Source: Burkholderia sp. (GTDB taxonomy: Bacteria; Pseudomonadota; Gammaproteobacteria; Burkholderiales; Burkholderiaceae). From it: a stretch of 15,412 bases of DNA. Positions 6,040 to 13,592 of the stretch are shown piece by piece. Under the pieces are notes generated by a model. That model searched no databases. It was given only the letters and a program-made list of their open reading frames with translations, and had not been told where the DNA came from. The first letter of the stretch is position 1. Each line of letters opens with the position of its first letter. Both the position numbers and the translations under genes were made by a program. The stretch is from positions 1 to 15,412 of the forward strand of contig JAQGMD010000097.1 of the NCBI GenBank assembly GCA_028292565.1, given 5' to 3'.

Positions 6040-8145
6040 ATGAGGCGTAAAGGCATGGTCACAGGGTGGTTAGCTATCGTGAACTTGCTTCTGGCGCTGA
6101 CTACCAATTTGGCGAGTTCCGCGCTTCCGGACGAGCTTGCCATTCTCAAAAATCCAGCCGTTGCCTGGGGTCTCTTCCTGGGATTGAGCGCAATCTTCTT
6201 CGTCTTGCAGTTGGTTGAGAGGCGGCGAGCTGGCCGTCAATCCCGTGCAGTTTCGAGCGCCATACCTCGAGGTCCAACTAACCTCATCCTCCGCGAGGAG
6301 GAGACACAAATCCTAGAACAACTCGCTTCTCCTAATGCTTTCGTGAGTCTCCTAGGACCGCCGGGAATCGGCAAGACCGTGCTGGCGTCAAGGGTGGCCA
6401 CCGCGATACAACGAAACCCTGATTGGCAGGTGATTTGGTGGTTCGATGCGTCTTCGTACGCTGAGGTGGAAAAATACGTCCTCAGGCTCGGGCGAGCCCT
6501 ATCGTATGTCTCGCCCACCCATACGAGCGTTGAGAAGGTTAAAGACCAGCTATCGTCCTACGACCAAGAAGTTCTACTAGTCCTTGATGGTGTGGCTGAT
6601 TATGCCCACCTAGAGGACATCATCCCATCAGGTAAGACCATACGTATTCTCGCGACCGGGAGGTTGTCTTCAGGTCTGCCCTCCGACCGAGCAATTATGG
6701 TGGGTCCGCTGCGGGCAGAGAGTGCCGCTCGCCTCTTGCAGGAAAGCGGAGATGGAACGGTTGAGGAGGCAAGGGAGCTTGCTGGCGCTTTGGGATGTCA
6801 TGTCCTGCCTGTCTCGCAAGCGGCCGCGTACATACGCACTAGGGGCATAACAATTGGGGACTACATCAAGCAGCTGGCTGATGTGCACGTTCCTCTGCAA
6901 AAGAGCTTTCCCGGCAGCACGAAGGCATTGGACGTTGTTGTCGCCTTCACACAAGGGCTTAATGACCTAATGCGGCCTGACAGCAATTCAAGCTATCAGC
7001 CTATCTCTGACAAATTAGTTGACGCATTTATGGCACTGGGGGACTGCACGGTCTCACACGCATTTTTGGCGAAAGTATGCCTTTTGCCCCAGGAGGACGT
7101 ACGGCTCAGCATTAGGCGTCTAGAACGAGCAGGGCTGCTGCGAGCAGCGCATGCGGACTCAAGCGGAGCCAGCACCGTGGCGTGGCGAACTCTCCTCCTC
7201 TTGCGAGGTGATTTTGTGGACGACGCGCTCCAACGAATCCTTGCCTCAATTGAACAGGTCACCGAGGAGGTTAGCTTCAGGAATCTTCTTCCTGAGTGCG
7301 TTCGGCTTCTTCATGATCTATCACTTGCGGCACACCTTCAAAAGCTCGGCACGTGGGACAGTATCAGCTCGGGGTCGGTGCTAAATATAGTGGACAAGCT
7401 GTACAGCGCTGGGGACTACAAGTCGATGCTTGCTGTCGGGTCTTCGGCGCTGCATCGAACGATAGAAAGCGATGCACCCGGCGTAGCCAAAGTGCAGGCA
7501 ATGAAGCGGCTGGCCCACGCCTACCTTGCAGCCGGAAATGGACCAGGCGCGGTTCGCCTTTACGAAGAGTCACTTCAGTCACTGGTCGCCCTGCATGAGA
7601 GGGATGCTCCCGAAGTACTTGAGACGAGGGTAGAGCTAGGACACGCCTTCCGATCGGCCGGCAAATCCAAGAGCGCGATTGAAGAATTTGAGCAAGTATT
7701 GATGTATCTGAAGAATGCCCCGAATGAGTCTCTAGAGACCAACGCCAAGGCCGGGCTGGGGTTTGCTCACCTCTATGCCAAGAACTACGAGATTGCCATC
7801 GAGCTTATGGAAGCGGTTTGGAGGATACGTAGACAGCGTCTAGGCCCTAACGCTTGGTCAACGCTAGCAGTCCAAACGAATCTCGGCCGGGCCTATTTGG
7901 ATTACGGAAAAACAAAAAAGGCTCGAAGATTACTTGAAGATGCAGAAACGCGCCGAAAAAATGAACTAGGAGAGGATAATCCGCACACGCTTGTTACGTC
8001 ATTCCATCTAGGACGCGCCTGGCGCAAGCTCGGATGGGAGGCAATGGGGCGGCACAAAATTGCCGAAGTGGCCCGGTTGCGTACTGAGGTATTAGGTCCT
8101 GGTCATCCAGACACCATAAGCGCCGACTCGGAACTGTTGGATTGA
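6040..8145 (+). CDS. Membrane-anchored NB-ARC (STAND) ATPase with C-terminal TPRs
   Basis: The 701 residues fall into four parts. Two hydrophobic segments (about 8-28 and 39-58) are followed by the basic run RRRAGR, suggesting a membrane-anchored N-terminus. An NB-ARC domain follows, with Walker A GPPGIGKT (106-113), Walker B VLLVLDG (178-184), a sensor-like ILATGR (203-208) and a degenerate GLPL region LGCHVLPVSQAAAYI (251-265). A winged-helix-like stretch lies near 325-390. Kinesin-light-chain-type TPRs run from about 470 to the end, including LGEDNPHTL and LGPGHPDT. STAND proteins typically oligomerise when their repeat domain senses a ligand, and several bacterial ones are antiphage sensors. 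The N-terminal segments would here be the effector, perhaps membrane-disrupting, which is an inference. Wobble positions are richer in A/T than in neighbouring genes. The start is supported by AAGG about eight bases upstream. Confidence 0.85.
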   Translation: MRRKGMVTGWLAIVNLLLALTTNLASSALPDELAILKNPAVAWGLFLGLSAIFFVLQLVERRRAGRQSRAVSSAIPRGPTNLILREEETQILEQLASPNAFVSLLGPPGIGKTVLASRVATAIQRNPDWQVIWWFDASSYAEVEKYVLRLGRALSYVSPTHTSVEKVKDQLSSYDQEVLLVLDGVADYAHLEDIIPSGKTIRILATGRLSSGLPSDRAIMVGPLRAESAARLLQESGDGTVEEARELAGALGCHVLPVSQAAAYIRTRGITIGDYIKQLADVHVPLQKSFPGSTKALDVVVAFTQGLNDLMRPDSNSSYQPISDKLVDAFMALGDCTVSHAFLAKVCLLPQEDVRLSIRRLERAGLLRAAHADSSGASTVAWRTLLLLRGDFVDDALQRILASIEQVTEEVSFRNLLPECVRLLHDLSLAAHLQKLGTWDSISSGSVLNIVDKLYSAGDYKSMLAVGSSALHRTIESDAPGVAKVQAMKRLAHAYLAAGNGPGAVRLYEESLQSLVALHERDAPEVLETRVELGHAFRSAGKSKSAIEEFEQVLMYLKNAPNESLETNAKAGLGFAHLYAKNYEIAIELMEAVWRIRRQRLGPNAWSTLAVQTNLGRAYLDYGKTKKARRLLEDAETRRKNELGEDNPHTLVTSFHLGRAWRKLGWEAMGRHKIAEVARLRTEVLGPGHPDTISADSELLD

Positions 8146-8337
8146 GGAGTGAAAGCGTTCTCTGGGGATAAAACCATTCGACCCGACCCTCCTGGACATC
8201 ACGGCTGTCAACCGGGTGCTGGCCACTCAACTCCGAGGCGGAAAATGCGGGCGGTCGACAAACAGGAAGTTAGGGAAAAGTGTCAGAGCGACGCTTAGCT
8301 CAGCCCGTCTTGCGCCCGATCCCCCGCCCGTTTTCAG

Positions 8338-8363
8338 ACGCCGATAACGCACGTTATGTAAAG
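8338..8363 (+). repeat. Right copy of bipartite att-like motif
   Basis: ACGCCGATAAC, nine variable bases (GCACGTTAT), then GTAAAG, in the same orientation and spacing as the copy at 1150-1175. Within this copy ATAACG and CGTTAT form an inverted pair around a CA centre, as in many tyrosine-recombinase core sites. The MFS gene ends about 90 bp beyond it. Confidence 0.5.
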
Positions 8364-8416
8364 TGAATCCGGCGAATCGCATCAGATGGATCGCGCAAAA
8401 CCGTGCTGCCGCAGGT

Positions 8417-8442
8417 CCAGGGGCTTGTCCTCCTTCCCCTGG
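8417..8442. terminator. Hairpin between convergent genes
   Basis: CCAGGGG (8417-8423) and CCCCTGG (8436-8442) form a perfect 7-bp stem with a 12-base loop, followed on the plus strand by a T-rich run (CTTTCTTTGGCTTC). It lies 13 bases beyond the stop of the minus-strand MFS gene and could end transcription from both sides. Confidence 0.5.
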
Positions 8443-8455
8443 CTTTCTTTGGCTT

Positions 8456-9670
8456 CTAAACGCCAGTAGAGAAGCGGCTAATTACGCGGTCACGGCCGAC
8501 AAGCACGCCAGTCGCGGCCAGAACCGCCATGATTCCCGCGGTGACGAGAAGCGGAAGCGTCCACCCTCCGCTCAAGTCGCGAAGACCACCGAACATCACC
8601 GGCCCCACCGCACCCAGGCCGTAGCCAACAGACTGCGCCATTCCGGACAACGACGCTGCCTGCGGGTGATTCACGGTCCGAAGGCTGAACAGTGACAGAG
8701 CAATGACAATGAGGCTCCCGCACCCAGTTGCCCCCACAATAACCCACAGCAATATGAGATCCGGCGCAAGGGCCAGACCAAGAAACGTCGCGACCATGAG
8801 GGCGCCGCTCATGAAGGACACAAGCCGTTGGTCCGAACCCCGGTGAAGGATTCCACCTGCAGCAAGACTGGCGAAGACACTGATGAGCAGGAATACGGAC
8901 AGATGGATTCCCGCAGTAGTGGCCGGGACTCCCCGGCTTTGTTCGATGGTGGGCAGCCATGCCATCAGGACGTAGAACGCGATCGATTGAAGTCCCATGA
9001 AGGTCGTCACCTGCCAACCCAAGGACGAGCTCCAAGGCGACCGATAGGAGACCTCCCGCGGGGTGATGTCCGCAATATCTGACCTGTGCCGACGCAACCA
9101 TGGCAGGAGCGCCGCCATGGCGATGAGAGCCAGTCCTACCCACATTCCGAGGGCAAGCCGCCATCCGGCCGGGGAGGTTTGTGCCACGGGAACGACGAAG
9201 GCGGCCCCGATTGCGGCGAAGGCGGCCTGTGTGGCGGTGTAGCTTCCGGTGACCTGGCTGACCCTCGTCGGGAAGTCCCGCTTCAGGAGGGAGGGCACCA
9301 GGACATTGAGAAAGGCGATAGCCACGCCGATAAGTGCGGTGCCCGCCCAGATGAAGCCCGGGACGGGCAAGGAGCGAAGCAGGATGCCCGAGCTAAGAAT
9401 CAGGAGGGACATCCACAGCGCCCGGTCGAGACCCAGACGGGAAGCGAAACCGGGCGCCACAGGAGATAAGACTGCGAAGGCAATGAGCGGAAGACCTGTG
9501 AGGAATCCTGCTGCGGCACTTGATAGCTCAAGGTCACTGCTGATAGTCCCGAGCACGGGTCCCACGCTGACAAAGGACACCCGAAGGTTGGCTGCGATGA
9601 GCAGAACGCCGATGAAGGCGAAGCCGAACCTGGCAGTGCGGTCCGGCCCGTTCAGAGTGGCGGGCATCAT
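8456..9670 (-). CDS. CynX/NimT-family MFS transporter
   Basis: This 404-residue hydrophobic protein has about 12 predicted membrane helices. Its N-terminal helix carries ANLRVSFVSVGPVLGTI, followed by a segment ending GLPLIAFAVLSPVAP, the pattern of the CynX/NimT branch of the major facilitator superfamily (cyanate, nitroimidazole and related small organic solutes). Length is typical. An ATG at 9682 is possible, but GAAGG abuts it with no spacing. The ATG at 9670 has GGAAG five bases upstream, so it is preferred. The gene lies about 160 bp after the SDR on the same strand, with its own possible promoter between them. The substrate is unknown, and a link to the neighbouring catabolic genes is not shown. 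Confidence 0.82.
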   Translation of the reverse strand: MMPATLNGPDRTARFGFAFIGVLLIAANLRVSFVSVGPVLGTISSDLELSSAAAGFLTGLPLIAFAVLSPVAPGFASRLGLDRALWMSLLILSSGILLRSLPVPGFIWAGTALIGVAIAFLNVLVPSLLKRDFPTRVSQVTGSYTATQAAFAAIGAAFVVPVAQTSPAGWRLALGMWVGLALIAMAALLPWLRRHRSDIADITPREVSYRSPWSSSLGWQVTTFMGLQSIAFYVLMAWLPTIEQSRGVPATTAGIHLSVFLLISVFASLAAGGILHRGSDQRLVSFMSGALMVATFLGLALAPDLILLWVIVGATGCGSLIVIALSLFSLRTVNHPQAASLSGMAQSVGYGLGAVGPVMFGGLRDLSGGWTLPLLVTAGIMAVLAATGVLVGRDRVISRFSTGV

Positions 9671-9759
9671 ACGTTCTTCCATCCTTCGGTAGGTGGGGAA
9701 CTCGTGTCGTATCCATCCGATTCAGCTCTAGTCAGATCAAAGTAGACTCCAACCAAGTC

Positions 9760-9788
9760 AATGTGCCGACAACTTAGCTCATTGTCAA
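9760..9788 (-). promoter_or_regulatory. Candidate promoter with overlapping inverted repeat upstream of the MFS gene
   Basis: On the minus strand an exact TTGACA (9783-9788) is followed after 17 bases by a weak -10, CACATT (9760-9765). An inverted repeat GACAA-N9-TTGTC (9768-9786) overlaps the -35 and fills most of the spacer, which fits a repressor site. A short 5-bp hairpin (9803-9820) between the SDR stop and this site may separate the two transcripts. Confidence 0.3.
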
Positions 9789-9831
9789 TCAACTGTGGAT
9801 CTCAGGGTGAATCCTCCCTGTGTAATCACGA

Positions 9832-10629
9832 CTACGGTGCGGAAGTCGTTATTGTGAGATCCTGCATCAACCGGTGATAGACACCGCCAGAGGACATGCC
9901 CCCGTCGATGACAATCTCCGTCCCTGTTATGTACCGGGATTTGTCCGAGAGAAGAAACGTCACGGTGTCGGCTATGTCGGCTACTTGAGCTACCCGCCCA
10001 GCAGGTACGGCTTTCAAACTCTCAGTGACGAACTGCGGGGAGCCGGATAGTAGCAGGGGGGTTTCAACCAGACCCGGATGAAGTGAATTTACCCGTATGT
10101 GCTGTCCGGCGAACTCCAGCGCTCCGGTCTTGGAAAGACCCCTGACGCCCCACTTGCTGGCACCATAGGCTGCTGCAAAGTAGCCCATCATTCCTGCGAT
10201 GGACGAGACATTCACAATAGATCCGCCGCCGGCCTTGGCTAGGAGGGGTGCCAGTGATTTCATTCCGTAAAAGACGCTGGACAGGTTGATGTCCATGACA
10301 CGCTTCCAGTCCTCGATGCTAGTGTCCACGATGCCGAAACGGTGGCTTACCCCGGCGTTGTTGACAAGGCCGTTTAGCGTGCCATCTTCTGTCTCAATGA
10401 TTCGCGCCAATCCGTCCCAGGCTTTAGGGTCTGTGACGTCGAGTTGATAAAAGCGTGCTGACCCTCCCTGCGAGACAATCTCGTCGACCACCGCGTTGCC
10501 GGTGTCGGCAGAGATGTCTGCAACCCAAACTTTTGCTGACGCTGCTGCTAGGGCCAATGCTTCTGCCTTACCCATACCGCTGGCGGCACCGGTAACGACG
10601 ATGGTCTTGTCCTCAAATTCCGTGTTCAT
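9832..10629 (-). CDS. Classical SDR-family NAD(H)-dependent oxidoreductase
   Basis: The 265 residues form a complete classical short-chain dehydrogenase: TGAASGMG (13-20) binds the cofactor, D38 at the end of the second strand favours NAD(H) over NADP(H), NNAG is at 90-93, and the catalytic set is N115, S142, Y155 and K159 (YGASK). HPGLVETPLL follows, as in steroid- and cyclic-alcohol-acting members. The ATG at 10629 is chosen because AGAAGG stands seven bases upstream; the longer form from 10674 would overlap the symporter gene and add 15 unconserved residues. It starts 34 bp after the symporter stop, so the two are likely co-transcribed. It probably oxidises or reduces a secondary alcohol/ketone taken up by that symporter. 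The substrate is unknown. Confidence 0.88.
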   Translation of the reverse strand: MNTEFEDKTIVVTGAASGMGKAEALALAAASAKVWVADISADTGNAVVDEIVSQGGSARFYQLDVTDPKAWDGLARIIETEDGTLNGLVNNAGVSHRFGIVDTSIEDWKRVMDINLSSVFYGMKSLAPLLAKAGGGSIVNVSSIAGMMGYFAAAYGASKWGVRGLSKTGALEFAGQHIRVNSLHPGLVETPLLLSGSPQFVTESLKAVPAGRVAQVADIADTVTFLLSDKSRYITGTEIVIDGGMSSGGVYHRLMQDLTITTSAP

Positions 10630-10663
10630 AGAGCTGCCTTCTACGGTGTTGATGCGGCGGATA

Positions 10664-11983
10664 CTAGTCGACACGCAGTTCCGTCCCCTTGGTCTCCTTG
10701 ATAAAGAAGACGGTTATCAAGGTAATCAAGGCGCAGAAGACAAAGTAGCCAGACGGTGCCAGGGAATTGCCGGACAGGCTTATCAGCAGTGTTGCGATAA
10801 AAGGGGCGGTGCCGCCGAGGAACATGTTCGTCACATTGTTGCCCAGTGCCAGTCCGCTGTACCGGACGGAGGCCTTCAGCATTTCTGCGTATGCAGCGAA
10901 GGAGGCACCGTTGACGAAGGAAACGCAGATAAATAGCACGGACTGGGCCATGACGGCCTGCCAGGCACTGCCGTTGGCCATCAGCATGAACATCGGGACA
11001 CCTAGTAGGCCGCCAGCCAGGCTGCCGATGAAGAGTACCTTTTTACGGCCAATGTTGTCGGCGAGGAATCCTGATAGGGGCAGTGTGATGACACCGAGAA
11101 CCAATGCGAGTGATGTTGACAGGAACGCTACCTGGGGTGAATGTCCGCCTGCAGTCTGGAGGTAGGACGCTGCGTACACGGACGCTATGTAGTAACCACC
11201 GGTGATGAAGGCACCAAGACCGATGATCTTAATGATGCTGCCACCTGAAGTCTTGAATAGCTCCTTAATCGGAAGTTTCTTCGTTTCGCCCTTGGCTTCG
11301 AGTTCCTGGAATTGCGGGGTGTCTTCCATGCTGTTACGGATCCAGATGCCGATGATGCCAATCGGCAGACTCAGCAGGAAGGGAATCCGCCACGCCCAAT
11401 CGAGAATCTGCTCTGAGGAAAAGGACGAGTTAATTCCGAGGGCGACCAAGGAGGCGATGAGCGAACCAATGTATGTGCCCGAGTTGACCATTGACGTCTG
11501 CGTGGCCCGGTAGCGCGTGGGTGCGGATTCGGTGACGAAGGCGTTAGCGCCCGCCAGCTCACCCCCGGCTGCGAACCCCTGAAGACAACGGCACAGAACG
11601 AGTCCGACAGTTGCCCAGATGCCCAGGGTGACATAGGAGGGCAGCAGCCCCATGGCCGCCGTGGCCATGACCATGAGGAGGATTGTCCAGGAGAGGGCCT
11701 TCTTCCGGCCGTACTTGTCCCCCATGTGTCCAAAGAATATGCCGCCCGGGAGGCGAAGGAAGAATGCCACCGCGAAGGCCGCGAACGTGCCCAGGAGAGA
11801 AGCGTTGGGATCGTCCGCGACGAAAAAAAGTGCACCGATCATAGTCGCCATATAGCCGTACATGCCGAAGTCGTAGTATTCAACGACCGTTCCGACGACT
11901 GCCGCGCGGATAACTTTTGATGTCGACTGGCGTTTGACTTGAGGCTGTTCCGTCGTCATTGACAGAGACTCCGTTGATTCCAT
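10664..11983 (-). CDS. MHS-family (metabolite:H+ symporter) MFS transporter
   Basis: The 439-residue inner-membrane protein carries the MHS signature GTVVEYYDFGMYGY (31-44), the loop GHMGDKYGRKKA (85-96) and RCLQGFAAGGE (132-142), as in KgtP, ProP, ShiA and aromatic-acid permeases. The C-terminal half repeats a loop with GFLADNIGRKK. Such proteins import organic acids, betaines or aromatic and hydroxy acids with protons. The ATG at 11983 has AGGAAG five bases upstream. The gene is divergent from the SnoaL-SDR-flavoprotein operon across a shared regulatory region and is followed by an SDR. It is therefore probably the uptake step for the substrate of this cluster, which is an inference from context. 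Confidence 0.88.
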   Translation of the reverse strand: MESTESLSMTTEQPQVKRQSTSKVIRAAVVGTVVEYYDFGMYGYMATMIGALFFVADDPNASLLGTFAAFAVAFFLRLPGGIFFGHMGDKYGRKKALSWTILLMVMATAAMGLLPSYVTLGIWATVGLVLCRCLQGFAAGGELAGANAFVTESAPTRYRATQTSMVNSGTYIGSLIASLVALGINSSFSSEQILDWAWRIPFLLSLPIGIIGIWIRNSMEDTPQFQELEAKGETKKLPIKELFKTSGGSIIKIIGLGAFITGGYYIASVYAASYLQTAGGHSPQVAFLSTSLALVLGVITLPLSGFLADNIGRKKVLFIGSLAGGLLGVPMFMLMANGSAWQAVMAQSVLFICVSFVNGASFAAYAEMLKASVRYSGLALGNNVTNMFLGGTAPFIATLLISLSGNSLAPSGYFVFCALITLITVFFIKETKGTELRVD

Positions 11984-12307
11984 TTTTGCTTCCTAGGTGC
12001 TATCTGACACTGACAAACCTTGAAGGCACGCCCTCGTCCTTGGTTCGCCAGTGTGGCTGATTTGCGGTTGTTCGACCGCGATGCTGGTGGAACGACAGTG
12101 CTGAAGACAACATACCCACACCCACTCCGTGCGATTAACGCAACAGGTGTTCGTATTTAGCGCTATCTTATGTGCCTCAAATCACGAAACGCAACACCCG
12201 TGCTCGAAACGCACGTAACCCGGAATGGTTTGACTTCGTGACCTGCGCCACTAAGCTAGTATGAAATACCGCACGGATAGTGCGAATAACGCAACATGGA
12301 GGACTAG
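11984..12307. promoter_or_regulatory. Divergent control region with GTGC-N4-AACGCA operators
   Basis: Three sites share GTGC, four variable bases, then AACGCA: starting at 12129 (with GATT), 12200 (with TCGA) and 12280 (with GAAT). A fourth partial site has AACGCAAC at 12188-12195. The first and third contain the imperfect palindrome TGCG-N5-CGCA, resembling operators of IclR-type regulators of catabolic genes. The copy at 12280 lies just before the SnoaL ribosome-binding site. Plus-strand promoter candidates are TTGACT (12230-12235) with TAAGCT (12252-12257) or TAGTAT (12257-12262). No matching regulator gene is in the window. The repeated motif is seen directly; the regulator family is inferred. 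Confidence 0.5.
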
Positions 12308-12715
12308 ATGGATCAGAGCCGCTCCGAACTCCCAGAGATACTCCAGATGTACGGCCGACAATGTCTGCACATCGATGAAGGTGCAGCAGCAGCATGGGCT
12401 GACACGTTCACAGCGGACGGCCGCTTTGACTCGCCTAGTTACCCCGAGCCGGTGGAAGGCCGGGACGACCTCGTTGCATTTGCGGAAAGGTTCGCGGCCA
12501 GCTCTGCGGGCAACCGCCACGTTGTTACGAATGCTCACATCGTCAGCGCTCCCTCCAGCAACGAACGTGCTGTCAGGGCGTATCTGCTCATTGTCAGAAC
12601 CAGAACGTCCGGTGAAGTTGAGATTCTTAGGCTGACGACCATAAATGACGACCTAGTACGAACCAACGGCCAGTGGAGAATCCGCAGCCGCCGAGTGACC
12701 TTGAACAGCCGTTGA
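12308..12715 (+). CDS. SnoaL-like/NTF2-fold protein
   Basis: The 135 residues match the SnoaL/NTF2-like cone fold used by small hydratases, isomerases and dioxygenase beta subunits. An N-terminal helical region (residues about 8-32, with Y15 and D23) leads to DTFTADGRFDSP, then GRDDLVAFAERF, NRHVVTNAHIV and a C-terminal pair of strands ending DDLVRTNGQWRIRSRRV. The ATG at 12308 has GGAGG five bases upstream. It is the first gene of a four-gene operon; the SDR starts 32 bp later. In such catabolic operons these proteins may dehydrate or isomerise a ring intermediate, but no catalytic residues can be assigned and a non-catalytic role is possible. Confidence 0.75.
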   Translation: MDQSRSELPEILQMYGRQCLHIDEGAAAAWADTFTADGRFDSPSYPEPVEGRDDLVAFAERFAASSAGNRHVVTNAHIVSAPSSNERAVRAYLLIVRTRTSGEVEILRLTTINDDLVRTNGQWRIRSRRVTLNSR

Positions 12716-12747
12716 GCCCACCACCCCATCCAATAAGGAACGCAATC

Positions 12748-13569
12748 ATGAACGCCACTAACCCCACACTGAGCCAGTCCACTCCCATGTCAGCCATCCA
12801 CCCGGAAATGGCCGGGAAAGTCGCTGTCATCACCGGCGCCGCGCGCGGGATGGGTGCCTCTTTCGCACGCGGCCTGGCCCGGCAGGGTGTCAACGTCGTC
12901 GCCGCTGACATCAACGAGGTCGCGGCAAAACAGACAGCGGCGGATATCAACAACGAACTCAGCAGCCAGATAAACGCAGGAGAGGTCGTTGCGGCCGCCG
13001 TCGACGTCACCCGCCCCGAGGAGCATGATGCTCTCGTGAAAAGCGCGCTGGAGTCCTTTGGGCGGATGGATTTCTGGATCAACAATGCAGGTGTTTTCCC
13101 GCAGGCCGCCGTCCTCGACATCACCCCGGAACAGATCAACTCGACCTACAGTGTTAACGTCAATGGCGTTCTCTACGGAGCACAGACGGCGGCGCGCCAT
13201 ATGAAGGACAACGGAGGCGGAGCCATCGTTAACATGGCTTCAGTTGCAGCTGTCCGTGTGAGGGTGACCCGAGGCGCCTACAATTCGAGCAAAGCCGCGG
13301 TGAAACACCTTACTAACTGCCTGGCCGTTGAACTTGGCCCCCAGAACATCCGTGTCAACGCCATAGCCCCGGGTTTCATCGACACAGAAATGACGCGCTG
13401 GGTTCACGAACAGCCTGGGGCATTGGAAAAAGCGCTGAGCACAATTCCCCTTCGCCGGATCGGATCTCCCGAAGAGGTGTTCGGCGCTCTCCTGTTCCTG
13501 CTCTCCGACAGCGCCCGCTACGTCACTGGCGTATCGCTTGCCGTCGACGGCGGCTCCCAGCACATCTAG
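12748..13569 (+). CDS. Classical SDR-family NAD(H)-dependent oxidoreductase
   Basis: The 273 residues carry TGAARGMG (29-36), D54 at the end of the second strand (NAD preference), NNAG (112-115), N137, S165, Y178 and K182 (YNSSK) with the standard Ser-N12-Tyr spacing, and APGFIDTEM after strand six. The C-terminus YVTGVSLAVDGG is typical. The ATG at 12748 has AAGGAA about eight bases upstream. The frame is open further upstream to an ATG at 12673, but that would overlap the SnoaL gene. It resembles 3-alpha/20-beta-hydroxysteroid and other cyclic-alcohol dehydrogenases of actinobacteria. It is clearly not a recent duplicate of the SDR at 9832, so the two probably act at different steps. The substrate is unknown. 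Confidence 0.88.
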   Translation: MNATNPTLSQSTPMSAIHPEMAGKVAVITGAARGMGASFARGLARQGVNVVAADINEVAAKQTAADINNELSSQINAGEVVAAAVDVTRPEEHDALVKSALESFGRMDFWINNAGVFPQAAVLDITPEQINSTYSVNVNGVLYGAQTAARHMKDNGGGAIVNMASVAAVRVRVTRGAYNSSKAAVKHLTNCLAVELGPQNIRVNAIAPGFIDTEMTRWVHEQPGALEKALSTIPLRRIGSPEEVFGALLFLLSDSARYVTGVSLAVDGGSQHI

Positions 13570-13592
13570 TCGCGAAAGAAAGCAAACATCTG

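Larger units (their letters stand above)
1150..8363. mobile_element. Putative inserted defence island bounded by direct motif copies
   Basis: The segment between two directly oriented copies of a 26-base bipartite motif carries only defence-like genes (Abi_2, nuclease-helical protein, TM-NB-ARC-TPR). The genes just outside, ROK ending at 1020 and the MFS transporter ending at 8456, look like ordinary metabolism. The NB-ARC gene is visibly more A/T-rich at wobble positions than its neighbours, as expected of transferred DNA. No recombinase or transposase gene is visible, so the element would be non-autonomous, decayed, or mobilised in trans. The boundaries rest only on the motif pair and are an inference. 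Confidence 0.4.
8146..8455. other. Intergenic region between convergent NB-ARC and MFS genes
   Basis: These 310 bp hold the right copy of the bipartite motif and a hairpin (both listed separately). A short plus-strand frame at about 8171-8346 has G/C-rich third positions at first but has no start with a ribosome-binding site and no recognisable domain. I see no supported gene here. Confidence 0.6.

Noticed and set aside
8152..8346. Short plus-strand frames after the NB-ARC stop, one with G/C-rich wobble positions
   Set aside because: There is no supported start and no domain; too short to separate a remnant gene from chance.
9086..9692. Plus-strand open frames of 127 and 147 codons
   Set aside because: Both are opposite the CynX-like transporter and are low-complexity, charged translations typical of shadows.
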